From positions 1 to 64,000 of the forward strand of contig FWCC01000173.1 in assembly GCA_900169235.1 (NCBI GenBank): a DNA stretch of 64,000 nucleotides, in the 5' to 3' direction. Below the pieces are notes generated by a model, which did not search any database, was not told the origin of the DNA, and saw nothing but the letters and a program-made list of their open reading frames with translations. Positions 33,992 to 45,168 of the stretch are shown here, one piece after another (within the stretch, counting starts at the first letter, position 1; each line of letters opens with the position of its first letter). The DNA comes from Zarea fungicola. Taxonomy: Eukaryota; Ascomycota; Sordariomycetes; Hypocreales; Cordycipitaceae. The translations under genes were made by a program, and so were the position numbers.

Positions 33992-36093
33992 TCAGTACGC
34001 CTTTGCTTCAATACGGATCCTTACTTCACGCCAGTACTCCTCTCTCTTTCCCGCCCTCAGCCTCTTGCCATAAAACACAACGGGCACGAAGATGCCACAA
34101 ATCGCCAGCGCCACAAACGCGACGCTGACGAAGCAGTTTTGCAGGCCCAGGCCGTCGAGCCACGGGGTGATGCCGTACGACACGGCAAAGCTCATGGTGT
34201 TGCGGATGAGTATGAGCGTGACGAGGGCGTCGCCGGAAATCTCGCGAAACGAGTCGACGAGGTAGGCAATGGCGAGCGTGACGCCGGCGGTGCTGCACAG
34301 GGAGAGGCCAACCATGGCGACGATGAGGCCAAACCAGTGGATGTGGTGCGCGGCCTGTTGATTTTTTTTGTCAGTCGCCAAGTCTATTGCACAAGTAGAA
34401 TGGAGAATGGGGGGGAATGCGGGAGACGTACGCCGACACCCCATAGGATGAGGCTCGCCGGGGCGAGGATTGTCGTCGCGGCAAAGAGCCACAGACGGTG
34501 CTCGGGCTCGTAGATGCCGTGGTTGCGACGGGCCATTCGAAGCACGAACCAGTCGGAAAATACACCAGTATACGCGGATCTAAACGAAATATGTTCAAGT
34601 AAATTTCATGCAAATGAGAAAAAAAGGGTTAGCCGACTTACCCGATAATGACGCCGACGATGCAAGCGAGGTAGCTCAGACCAACAATGCTGGGTTTAAA
34701 GTTGTACGGCGCGCCACCGAGGATAATCGAAGCCGTGGCATTTAAAATGTTGAACCATATGAGATATGTGCCGTACGCAAAGCCAGCGTACACGATGGTC
34801 GGCCACGACAGGAACTTGATGCTCTGCCACGCGCGCCACGGCATGAGAAACGGCTGCCCGCTCCCAGTGTTGAGGAGGGCCATTTTTTGCAGAAATGTCT
34901 TTACAGGCGGATAGGCGGACACACCACTACCATTCGTTGCAGACGCACTCATGCCATTGTCTGCGAGCGCAACCTTGGCCTCTTTGCCTGCAATCGGCGA
35001 CAAGGTGGTGTCGACAAACTCATCCCGCACGACGCCGACACTACTCTCGCGCGCGTAATTGGTCTCCTCCATGAATAAAAAGAGAAACACGACGCTCGCG
35101 GCGCAAAAGATGCCCATAATGTAAAACGGCCACTCATAGCCCAGCCCGTCGTTGATGAAGCCGCAAATCACGGGCGCGAAATAGTTGGAGCCGGCGAGCA
35201 TAAACGCGTACCAGCCCATGTACGTGCCGCGCTCGTGGGCAAAGTAAATGTCCGTGATGGACGTTTCGGGGAGAGATTCAATGGGCGAGGCGACGAAGCC
35301 GGCGACGATGTTGCGGGCGATCCATTGGCCGCCGCCCTTGGCGTGTGGACTCCAGAATGAGACGGCCTGGGGTGACGATGACGACGGTGTCAGTGGTTGA
35401 TGGCGTTCAGTAATGGAGAGAGGCTAGCTCTGGAGCTGGAACTTACTACCATGCCTACCATGGACAGTAGATATGTTAACCTCTTGCCGTATTGCAGTGC
35501 GAATGGCTGCCAGAGCAATAGGCTCCATCCCAGGAGTAGAAACATGTACCCAGTGCCTGCGTTCAGATCCCCGACTTTTATTGTCACAAGTCAGTTGGCG
35601 ATGGGAAATCGGCAGATGAGAGGTAAGAGATGAGATATGATGATGATGATAGTTTCTTGTTGAACAAAACGTACCAGTTACGCCAAGAGCGCTTGACAAG
35701 GGCACCAAGAGCGAGTATACCACCGACAGGGCCATGCCGTTAAACAAGACAAATCTAAAGCTCATGAGCATGAGTATACTGCCTTTGGACTTTGATTTCT
35801 AGACTATTGCGCCATATTAAAAAAAAAAAAACTTACACCATAATACATACTAAATGCAGCCGCTTCCGACCGGCGGACCAGTTGAGAGGGTCGTTCGGGT
35901 CCTTGGATGGCGTCGGGACCAGGATGATGTCGCGGCTACCATCTGCATGCTGCGTGGCGGCCGACTGCTCCAGATCAACCAGATGCACGGTTCCGGGGAT
36001 TTGCGATTCGTCCATTTCTAGACAACCTGGGCGTGGAGGTGGCGGCAGTGGCGCAATCCTGGCTTCCGCAGCTTCGACACCACCGGCATCCAT
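33992..36093 (-). CDS. MFS transporter (DHA1-like)
   Basis: A multi-exon gene, six or so exons. I chose ATG at 36093; upstream codons in frame are not ATG. The N-terminal soluble part ends [16 protein letters not shown], the signature preceding the first span of fungal DHA1 transporters related to the Hol1/Tpo group. Later pieces splice in order: [58 protein letters not shown], then a large exon at 34638-35219 covering [19 protein letters not shown] to the second half, a short piece, and a last exon at 33992-34350 with [19 protein letters not shown]. About 12 spans are expected in the plasma membrane, with substrate unknown. It ends 194 bp from the Brf1 stop, facing it. It could be the left edge of the adjoining P450 cluster or an independent gene. 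Confidence 0.85.
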
Positions 36094-36810
36094 TTTTTGC
36101 TTGATTGAAATGGAATCAAAATTACCCCGTGACCTAGGGGCTTCTGACAAAGACACGAGCAATGGATGTGGGAGGTTTCTGCGCTAGAAATGCAACGCTA
36201 AATAGATAGCAGTGGAGGGAGCTACATGTCCAGCTGAAGACGGCCGAGTGAAACACTACCTGGCAACCGTTGCAGTAAATAGAAGAACAAGCCTTCGTGG
36301 CCCAAGGTCAGGGCTCACGGTGCTTAATCTAGCATTGCTGCTTCTCGAATTTTAATGAAGCTATAAAAGAGTCGTCGACGGGCACGACTCGGCAAGGCAG
36401 GCAGAAGAACACGACCCCTGTCTTGTAGCTATCGAGGGAGGCGAGTAAAGGGATGGAATGCTGATGCGGGGTTATCCATAGTTGGCCAAAGGCAATGCGG
36501 GGAAGGGGAACAAGCTGCAGGCAAACTGTGCATGCTCCATGCAAGCCCACATAGAGAGAAATGGTATACCTTGTTGGTTGGAAAGAAATCAGGGGCCGGG
36601 ACTTAGATTTATAGGGTAAGCACGAGTGTTCTTTTTATGATGTCACTGTTGAGCTTGGAAAATTATGATTGGACTAGAGGTTAAATTTATTTGACTAATA
36701 GAGAGTTAGTCCAAGACTACAACCAGTAGTAAAATATAACGTTAAACATAACGAGCGAGTAAGCTAATAATCATTTTCCCATTTGGCGTGGTCATCCCAG
36801 CATTGGAGCC
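36094..36810. other. Intergenic, no gene seen
   Basis: 717 bp holding the presumed promoter of the MFS gene on the left and the 3' flank of the first P450 on the right. It becomes A+T-rich toward 36600-36790. Confidence 0.45.
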
Positions 36811-38449
36811 TCATATGATCTTGCCTGTAGCTCCAAATTTCCATGTAACACCGATTAGCTCCTCTCGGCAGCTGAAAACCACGTCGAATGAGGCGGTTGG
36901 GTTCATTATTGACCCCAAACTCGTCGTATTCTTTTGTGGAAGGTGAAAGCTTGCTGCAGAATTGCCTGGTGATATGTCAAAGGTATAAAGCACAAGTGCA
37001 GTAAACGTTGTGACTTCATCCATGGCCAAGTGGCGCCCAGGACACAAACCCACCCCACCACCAAATGTACGGAAAGCAGAAGGATGGTGCTTCTTGGTGG
37101 ATCTGCTTGACTGGTCGAAACGTTCTGGCTTAAAGTCCTCGGCATCAGAGCCCCATACTTCAGTATCGGCATGTACCGAGTTGGTGGGAATCTGGACTAT
37201 GGAGCCCTTTCTTAGCAGGTAGCGTTGATCAAGAAGTGTGTCCTCTTCAACACTAAGCGTGGCTGTCGCGGCGCCGGCTACGCGGAGGACCTCCCGGTAT
37301 GTCGAAACGAGGATGGGACAGCTTTGCTTGATGACTGAAGCATCAATATATCGAACATGAGCTTCGGAATCATCGCCTGCCTGCACCACATTGTTGATCT
37401 CAGACATGATTGCAGTGTAGAGTGACCTGGAGGATAGGATATGGGCTAGCAGCCAAAACGTGACAGGGACGGTATTGATCAGAAGACCAGAGAGTAGTCC
37501 TAGCTCGGAACGAGCCTTGCTGTCATCTGAGCACGCATGCTTGTCATTTGCGTTTAGCCTGTTTTGTACAATCTCAGCGTATTCGTCGCGGCCATTCACA
37601 TTCTCTTTTAAAAATTGTTGGAGCGCTTGCACGACTTTCTCGCGCCCTCTCAAAGCCTTCGGGGCCGTGATGGCAGGGAATAGATCGAGCACCAGCATCT
37701 TTAGGCCAGAGTCATAATCCCTAGTGATGAAAGATTAGACGAATAGATACAAACTATAAGTGAACTCACTTACCAAAATGCCTGCACCAATTCCTCTGAT
37801 GCCTTGAACGGATTCTGCGGTCCATATAGAGCAGCAGCTGTCGATAAGGTATATACTTCCTTTAACCAGGACATTAGACTTACTCGTTTTGGACCTCGCA
37901 GGGTCATTGTGTAAATGTCCTTTGAGATTTCATCCATGCTATCAGTATATAATTGAGCCATGGCCTGGCCAGGAGCGAGCGCTTCGTGCTCGACAACCTT
38001 CATGTCTTTTCGATAGGATGGTACCGGGCCATCACCATTCATGTTTGATAGGATGGTTCCCATGCTGTCATCATCATTGCCGAGCATCCTCTTGAACACA
38101 GTCTCGACAAAAGGGCCATTATTGGATATTCTTTTGCTCTCACGTTGAACAAGACTGATAAGATCAGGGTCATTTATGACATATGACTTCTGAGACATGA
38201 GATTGATTGTATAGATGGGATACCGTATCTTGGATCTAAGACTGTCAACATCTTGCTCGTGATAGCCGCTAGCGGTACTAACCGTAGAAGAACAAAGTAC
38301 GAGACCCCATACCGCAGTAGCCCAAAAGCATGCCCGACATATGGAATGGCGGATGGTATGAAAGGGGGCTCTCGGAGGTCTCTTTCCTCTCTTCGCTGTA
38401 CTAAGATAACGGCTGCAATTACAACCAACAGAATGATAATGAAAGCCAT
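36811..38449 (-). CDS. Cytochrome P450 A (CYP7/CYP8-like I-helix)
   Basis: Three exons (38283-38449, 37774-38235, 36811-37720) encode about 512 residues. The start ATG at 38449 sits in a CACCATGG context. An N-terminal anchor (AFIIILLVVIAAVIL) is followed by a proline-rich hinge (PPFIPSAIPYVGHAFGLL). The heme loop is FRTFGGGVGLCPGRHLA, with the ligand Cys near residue 436, and the ExxR pair is in TYREVLR. The I-helix reads LLINTVPVTFWLLAHIL, with Asn-x-x-Pro where most P450s have Gly-x-Asp/Glu-Thr-Thr. This is the arrangement in mammalian CYP7A1 and prostacyclin synthase, acting on sterols or prostanoids. It is an ER-bound enzyme predicted to oxidise or rearrange a hydrophobic substrate. It diverges from P450 B across 1.3 kb. 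The substrate is not readable. Confidence 0.9.
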
Positions 38450-39730
38450 GGTGAAGGGGATACCCGAGCAGCCAAAGACGCAGCAAGACAAAACCCTTCG
38501 ATCTCTGGCTATCCGGGCATGTCCATAATCCAGTGCAGGGATACGCCGCCCCGTTAACGGACATGATTCTCAGCGCCATTCATAGACGGCATAAATGCAT
38601 CTGCACATGAGTCGTGGCCATCAACATGCCAGACAAACTGTATTCTGGAAAATCTCGCATAAGCTGACCTGAAGTTTAAAATAGTGCTGGCTTTAAGAAT
38701 TCGGCTCTTTTCCCTATGAGCATTTCAGAGTACCTCACAACACCTTGTTATCACTAAAATGTTGAACAGACTTCCGCGGTCAGCTCATTTTCTGTCCAAT
38801 CATGTGGTGCTTACAGGGTGTGCAGGACTGTTGGATGGGTATCCTTGGATGTACCCTCATTTCTATCGACAAATCGGTAATTGCGCCACGAGGTGTCCGT
38901 CTTACTAGCGGAAGCTTGCACATGGTGGGTACGTTTTCCGAGTTTTCCGACCATACTTGTGTCCATGTTCTAGTGGACTTTTTGGGAATCGTAGTCAAAT
39001 GCAGAAAATACTCCGCACAAGTCTCGCGGCTTATTTATTGCCGCCCAGGGTGTGGTTATCGACTCAACAAGGGGGTGGCTTGGGCGGGGCCTTGTTGGGT
39101 TCGCGGGCGTGTCATTAAATTACGATGGGGTCCCAGTAACAAATGATTAAGCGAGAACTGATGCTTCTATTCCTTGTTCTTTCTTCTTGCTCTCGAGCAG
39201 GGGCGTATCCCTGCCCCCCTGCACGCCTAATCCCTGTAGCCAGATGTCGCCTAAGATTTCCCAATTTCTAGCGTCAAATCATCTTGCAGTTCAAGGTCAT
39301 CTAACAGGCCTGCACTTTTGCAGGTAAACCACATAGTAAATTAAGCAGAATGCCCAGGGCCACCCCTTGAGGGGGTATCCTCGCACACCACTTCGCAGCC
39401 TCCTGCTTAGAGCCACTCAACTGGTTATCCGGAGTCTACGGAGTACTGCTATGAGAATTTCCTGCTATGTGACATTTATACACCCCCGTGCAAGGGCACC
39501 TATGACGGTACCCACAGCCCCTGAATAACTCGCTAGACAAATACGCACATATTATACTCAGAGAATACCGACAAATAGACGGTGATTAGTAGGTGAACTT
39601 CGTTTCAGTCAGTGGAGACTATCGATTTTAAAGTGGCGAAAGTAGGTCACAAAGACCAGACTGTCTGTCTTGATCCTTTGCACCCAACACTTTGTTTGCT
39701 CTGAGATATTTACAACTCATCAATATCATC
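38450..39730. promoter_or_regulatory. Divergent promoter region, P450 A / P450 B
   Basis: 1.28 kb between two divergent P450 starts. It contains a block at about 39480-39530 ending CCCACAGCCCCTGAATAA (39511-39528) that recurs at 47443-47460 in the same cluster. G/C-rich patches lie at 39060-39110 and 39195-39240. No gene seen. Confidence 0.5.
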
Positions 39731-41354
39731 ATGATTTTCTGGCCCGTGGTTGCAGTTTTTGTATCGCTATTGATCTGCCGCCGCATTCACTACGAGCTCA
39801 CACTCGGAGCACAGCGGCGGCGTTTCCAGAAGCAGCATGGATGCAGGCCCATCACCAAGGTCCGGGCTTGGGATCCAATTCTTGGTTTAGACGTACTGAT
39901 CAATGTGGTACGAAGCTATGCCAACAACACTATCCTGCAGAAGACTGCTGCAATGCTGGATGAGTATGGTAATACCATGCGACTCAGCTTCTCGGGACTC
40001 CCAGTTATTATGACTATTGAGCCAGAGAACCTCAAGTATAGTACGCGACTGACTTTGGATCCACTTTCGTCATACATTTGAAATATCTAATAAAAGTGCA
40101 GTGCTGGCGGTTTGCTTCAATGACTGGGAACTTGGCAAGCCTCGAAGAGAGAGACTTGGCAAACTGGCGGGAAAAGCAATATTTACAACTGACGGTAAAG
40201 AGTGGGAGGTACGTGCCGCACTACACTAACATCTGCAATCATATCCAAGCCAATAGCTGATCCAAACTCAGCATTCTAGAGCCATGCTACGGCCAAACTT
40301 TACTCGGAAGCAATATCAAGACCTTGCTGTCCTAGAGCAACATGTACAGCACCTGGTAGACTTGATTCCCAAAAATGGCGAGACGATTGATCTGCAAGAT
40401 CTGTTCCTACGCTTTACCATCGACTCTGCGACTGAGCTCCTATTCGGCAAGTCCTGCGAATCGCTTCTCCCGAACTCTACCGCTCCCATAGACTTCGCCA
40501 ATGCCTTTGATAGCGCTCTCCTTGAGTTGAGAAACCAGGAGAAATGGGGCCCGGTTGGCCGCCACTTCATCTCAGACAAGCCGTTTCAGAAGTGTATGAA
40601 AGACACAGATGACTTCATCTACGCGTACATTCACGCGGCCATCGCCAACTACCGCCAGGGCAAGTCGTTGGAGACAGAGAATGATCGTTACGTCTTCCTG
40701 GATGAGCTGGCAAAAGAAACCCAAAGCCCAAAGGTCCTCCGTGATGAAATTATCAGCGTCCTTATTGCCGCACGGGACACCACTGCCACACTGATGAGCA
40801 ACCTATGGTTCGCCCTCGCCCGTCAACCAGAGGTCTGGGCTCGGCTGCGCGCTGAAATCGCTCCACTCTCTGGGAATGTTCCGACGCATGAGGAGCTCAA
40901 GGACATGAAGTACCTTCGCTGGTGTCTCTCTGAGACGCTGAGATTATGGCCACCTGTCAATTTCAATGGGCGTATGGCAACTCGGGACACCTGGCTTCCG
41001 CTTGGCGGCGGTGCGGACCACAAGTCACCTATTTTTATACCCAAGGGCCAGGAGGTATTTTGGTCTACGTATGCACTGCAGAGGCGCAAGGATATCTATG
41101 GTTCAGACGCGAACGAATTCAACCCTGAGCGCTGGGCAACGATCCGGCCGCATTGGGAGTATATCCCTTTTAGTGGTGGCCCGCGTATCTGTATAGGGCA
41201 GCAGTTTGCTCTGACGGAGGCAGCGTATGTTACAGTGCGGCTGATGCAGCATTTTGCTGTTATTGAGAACAGGGATCCGATGCCTTGGACTGAGCATATT
41301 ACTGTCGTCACGTCAAGCAAGAATGGGACCAAGGTCGGCTTGCGGAGAGCTTAG
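39731..41354 (+). CDS. Cytochrome P450 B (CYP52-like)
   Basis: Three exons (39731-40035, 40097-40208, 40272-41354) give about 499 residues. Start: ATG at 39731, leading straight into a membrane anchor (MIFWPVVAVFVSLLIC). After splicing, FTTDGKEWE-HSRAMLRPNF is the C-helix signature of CYP52-type alkane and fatty-acid hydroxylases. The I-helix VLIAARDTTATLMSN has the normal acid-Thr pair, ExxR is ETLRL, and the heme loop is FIPFSGGPRICIGQQFA (Cys near 446). CYP52 enzymes hydroxylate terminal carbons of alkanes and fatty acids in the ER, but cluster relatives can act on other lipophilic intermediates. It differs clearly from the other three P450s of the cluster, so it is likely a separate oxidation step. 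It is convergent with P450 C, with 411 bp between stops. Confidence 0.92.
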
Positions 41355-41765
41355 GATTATAGGTATTCATTTGCCAAAGTGTTACATGAATGTGAATTCT
41401 TTTTACAATTATAAAACTGTTCGCCGCCTAAAATGATGAATTATTCACTTTTTTAGTCTGATCATAGTAAATACATCTCCACTGCATGTTGTTGTCCATC
41501 GGCAAAAAGGACGGTGTTTAGGGCCATCACATGTTACAGCCCCAATCTCTACCGCACGGGTGCGTACGAAGCAGCATTGGAATTTCAGAAATCTACATTA
41601 TTTTCACATCAGCATCCAAGATGTGTTACACATGGTTGTCCGTAGATATGTGTTTTAATGATTGTCTGCAACATTGACATATATGACAATATACTTTGAA
41701 GTTTTACTGTATATTCTAAATAGCTCTGAAGTATTTAAATTGCATGGTATAGTCAAACATTGATT
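41355..41765. other. Convergent intergenic, P450 B / P450 C
   Basis: 411 A+T-rich bp between two stop codons, presumably both 3' untranslated regions and terminators. No gene seen. Confidence 0.5.
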
Positions 41766-43523
41766 TTAAAAACCTTTTTTATCCCAATCATCTACCACAA
41801 ATTTCCACTTAGCACCTTTGAACTCTGCTCGTTTTGCTATTACCACGCCCAAATCCGTAAGCGGCTTCTTTCGGATGTCATCATAATACGCTTCTGGTAC
41901 TGTCAGGGTATTTCCATCCAACCCGGAAACATTACAGCCCATAATCATAAATGCTGCCATGGCAAGGAGCTCAACTTGAGCGACATGGCGACCGGGACAC
42001 AGGTGTTTGCCGCCACCAAAAGGGATGAACCCCTGCTTCATAGTCTTCTTCTCAGCCTTGTCCAGTTTTTCCAGCTTGATCCAGCGGCGCCCGTCAAACT
42101 TGTCTGCATCTTCTCCCCAGACAGAGGTACTTGGATGCAGAGTTGCCATGGGGATAACAACAGGTGTTCCTTTCTTCAAGAGATATGTTTCCTCCGTCAC
42201 AGGGTCGCGGATGAATGTATCTTTGGCAACCTCACGACATGGCATGTTGAGGTTAGAACACCGCAGTCCCTCACGATAAGCTGACATGAGCAACGGGGCA
42301 GTCGTGTCGTTGATGCGAGACAGATTAAGAGTAACAGTCGTGCCGCCTTCGTCTAGCGACTCACTCTCTATCAACAATCGAGATTCTTGTAGTTCGTGTC
42401 GCAGCTCTTGGACTAGGTCTGGCTCGGAGAATATGTGCGCAAGCATCCAGTACAGCGATGGAATAACGTTTACAACCGCCACCGTGAGGAGGAAGAGGTC
42501 AAAGCTGGCAGATTCTGCTAGACCGAAGCCACAAGACTGGGCATTTTCGAAGCGCGCCTTGACAATATCCGAGGCCTGCTCATGATACTCTTGCTCATAA
42601 TATCTTGTGAATGCCTCTGTCAAACGTGTCCTCGCGGCGCATGCTCCTGGTGCCAAAAGCTGAGAAAAATAGGGAATCAAGAGCTTTGACTGGTTGAACT
42701 CGTATGTCCTAACGAAACTGTCAGTCCCAACAAACGTAATGAGATGCTAGAGGTAGTTTCAACTCACCACATGTCTTCCATTAATTTTGGATCCTCAATT
42801 ATTGGATTTCCAGGACCGTACAATGCCGTGCTATTGTTTAGCACCATACCATGTGACAGCCACTTGAGAAGGTCTTGCACTTCTGTATCGTCGTCCAAAC
42901 CGTTTACAAGGGCTGCCATACCCTCCAGTATAGCCGATTCGGTCTTGTTCAAACTTGGATTCAAGGACAACTTTTCTGTAAAGGCTCGATGGCTCTGGTG
43001 GGCGAAATCCCCCTTCTCCAAGATGTTGGCGACATGCTTCCCGAGGTTCATGAGCTGAGGCGCAACTTTTGGAACCAAGAGATCAGCATTGAGGTCAGGA
43101 GATCGAAGAGCTGCTTGTGCCAGGGTTGGCGAACAGATGACGTAGAACTTGAATGTTCCAATGCGAATCGCGTATGCTCCAAGCCCCGTCCTTGTACTGT
43201 AAAATCTCGGTTAAGCAATCAAGTGTTAATTTATCCCCCCCCTGTCAAACTTACCGAAGCATATCGAGGTACAGTAAGCTATACCGGGCGAAACCTACAA
43301 TATGCCCCATGAGGGGAATCCTAGACCGAACCAATGGAGGCTCTCTGGGGTCGAGACCACCTCGCCATATTGTCAAGGCGACTAGGATGGCAGACAGAGG
43401 AAGTAGTACAATTATTGAGATAGGCAGTGACAAGAGTCTTCCCATGAATAAGATTTGATGACGAGCTTCGAAAGGCTGGGCCGCGGTTGAATTCTGCAAT
43501 TGTTGATTCATTTTGAAGCTCAT
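41766..43523 (-). CDS. Cytochrome P450 C (CYP7/CYP8-like I-helix)
   Basis: Three exons (43255-43523, 42768-43196, 41766-42708) encode about 546 residues. Start: ATG at 43523, with an in-frame ATG four codons later. A membrane anchor at about residues 34-53 is followed by LDPREPPLVRSRIPLMGHIVG. Introns have GTAAGT and GTGAGT donors and keep frame (DMLR-TRTGLGAYA, EDMW-TYEFNQS). The heme loop is FIPFGGGKHLCPGRHVA, Cys near 470. ExxR is AYREGLR, with a glycine between Glu and Leu. The I-helix VAVVNVIPSLYWMLAHIF again has Asn-x-x-Pro in place of the acid-Thr pair. Layout and exon positions parallel P450 A, so the two probably arose by duplication. Expected: an ER monooxygenase or isomerase on a bulky lipid. 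It is divergent from the RTA1-like gene. Confidence 0.9.
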
Positions 43524-44202
43524 TTGATAAAGCTCGGAGCCGTGCTCAGTAACGCCAACGAGTTTACCTTTCTACAAGAGCAGAAGTGCCGCAATTAATT
43601 GCGGCACGCGAGCTCTCCTAGCTTACAGGATCGGAAACCTCGGTTCTGGTAACAGAAGTGTTAATCACACGCCCATGGTCAGTACCGGACGCCACAGTTT
43701 CAACAAAGGTGGTGCCCGCTTTCCGCCACGCAATTCTCTTCAAGGACGTTGGTCGGTCAGCTTACTGATCCGCTACAGGGGCCCTCGGCGTCTGCCGGCG
43801 TCTAGACTATAACTGGTAATTATATGAAACCTGGCATAGTGATCTACATAGAGGAGGCTGTGCATGGGAGAACTGTGTTAGAACCGAGTGGTGCTCCATG
43901 GAGGGGGCCTTTCAGCAAAGGAATTACTTCGCGGCATTACCAAAGCGGTGGGTCGCCTCGCGGTCGGACTCAGTTGCGAGGCTGAAAACTACTGATATTG
44001 TCTCGGGCCCGTGAATAAACTAACTGCAAGGTGACTTACCGGTGCCACAAGGCGATTCATACGTGTTGTTCTGGGGCTTGGTTGTGCATACAGGACGAAC
44101 CACTACTAATGGGTAGTTGTAAGTGCTGGCTCTGCTTAAGTTTGCCATGTCCTGAAGCCACCTTGTCTACCCCTTTCCTGTATTCATCGCCATCCCAGAA
44201 AC
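43524..44202. promoter_or_regulatory. Divergent promoter region, P450 C / RTA1-like
   Basis: 679 bp with CGG-rich sequence. CGGCGTCT occurs twice in direct orientation at 43786-43793 and 43796-43803, spaced ten bases apart. More CGG triplets lie at 43932-43967. Zn2Cys6 regulators typically bind paired CGG triplets, and this cluster encodes one. No binding is shown. Confidence 0.45.
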
Positions 44203-45027
44203 ATGTCTCTATCAAAGCGAGCAATCCCCGATAGTCTACTCGAGGGCTGCCATGCCCTTGTGCCCGGAATAGCCACCCCGTACGGCTACACGCCCAGCCT
44301 AGCAGCGGGCATTGTCTTCAATGTCCTTTTTCTCGCCTTTGCAGCTCTCAACCTTTTTCGAAGCATACGGTACAAAGCATGGCCCAGTTATATGCTCACC
44401 ATCTGCGCCATCGGTGAGCTCATTGGGTGGATCGGGCGGACATGGTCGTCGCGCTGCCCCTACAACTCACAGGCCTTTCCTACGCAGGAGATATCACTCG
44501 TTATTTCTCCAGTATTCCTTGCCGCCACTTTGTACCTCGACCTCGGCATTTTCATCAAAATTGTTGGTAATGAATTTTCTTTGATCAAGCGGGAATGGTA
44601 CATGCGAATTTTCTTGTCCAGCGACATCATTAGTCTACTTGTCCAAGCCGCAGGTGCCGGCATAGCTACCAGCGAAATCAATAGCGACGGAGGAGATACA
44701 TCCAACGGCGTCCATATTGTTGTGGCCGGACTTGCTTTTCAGTGTGCATCAATGTCAGCCTTTATAGTGTGCTTCACGCACTTTGCCATCAAATCTAGGG
44801 GCTACCGTGCTCCTAGAAATGACGCATTCATTGCCACGACAGCATTTGCTGTGCTGGCTGTTTATATCCGCTGCATATATCGAACGGTGCAGCTCGCTCA
44901 AGGGTTTGGGGGTGATCTATCGGTACATGAGGGGTATTTTATTGCGCTAGATGCTGTCATGATTGTCCTTGCGTTTACAGGGTTTCTTGTCTATGATCCC
45001 GTCCAGTTGGGTAGCATCACCCCTTGA
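44203..45027 (+). CDS. RTA1-like seven-span membrane protein
   Basis: A single exon of 274 residues from ATG 44203. Seven hydrophobic segments are visible: LAAGIVFNVLFLAFAALNLF, YMLTICAIGELIGWIGR, ISLVISPVFLAATLYLDLG, IFLSSDIISLLVQAAGAGIA, VAGLAFQCASMSAFIVC, AFIATTAFAVLAVYIRCIYR and YFIALDAVMIVLAFTGFLVY. ELIGWIGR, APVF-like and DIISLLVQAAGAG are the family signatures. RTA1-type proteins sit in plasma or endosomal membranes and have been linked to resistance against aminocholesterol and azole compounds, and to lipid translocation. Inside a cluster it may protect the producer or help move the lipid product, but this is inferred. It faces the DUF2156 gene (141 bp between stops). Confidence 0.9.
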   Translation: MSLSKRAIPDSLLEGCHALVPGIATPYGYTPSLAAGIVFNVLFLAFAALNLFRSIRYKAWPSYMLTICAIGELIGWIGRTWSSRCPYNSQAFPTQEISLVISPVFLAATLYLDLGIFIKIVGNEFSLIKREWYMRIFLSSDIISLLVQAAGAGIATSEINSDGGDTSNGVHIVVAGLAFQCASMSAFIVCFTHFAIKSRGYRAPRNDAFIATTAFAVLAVYIRCIYRTVQLAQGFGGDLSVHEGYFIALDAVMIVLAFTGFLVYDPVQLGSITP

Positions 45028-45168
45028 ATGGAAGTCTACACGTGTGTAGCCTGGTAATTAGTTATAGTCTCCAATAGTTGATGCTACCAAATTTCTCTAC
45101 GTATTAAAAGCAATTTATGGAGATTGGAAGAAAAGGGAAAGTTGTTTAATCAAGGTATCGTGTATAAT

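Noticed and set aside
38450..38579. N-terminal extensions of P450 A upstream of 38449
   Set aside because: The same-frame extension to 38491 begins at TTG and the other frame does not match P450 sequence; the ATG at 38449 has a strong start context and leads into the membrane anchor.
41760..42284. 174-residue plus-strand frame opposite P450 C
   Set aside because: Antisense of the heme-binding exon; P450 motifs are on the minus strand.
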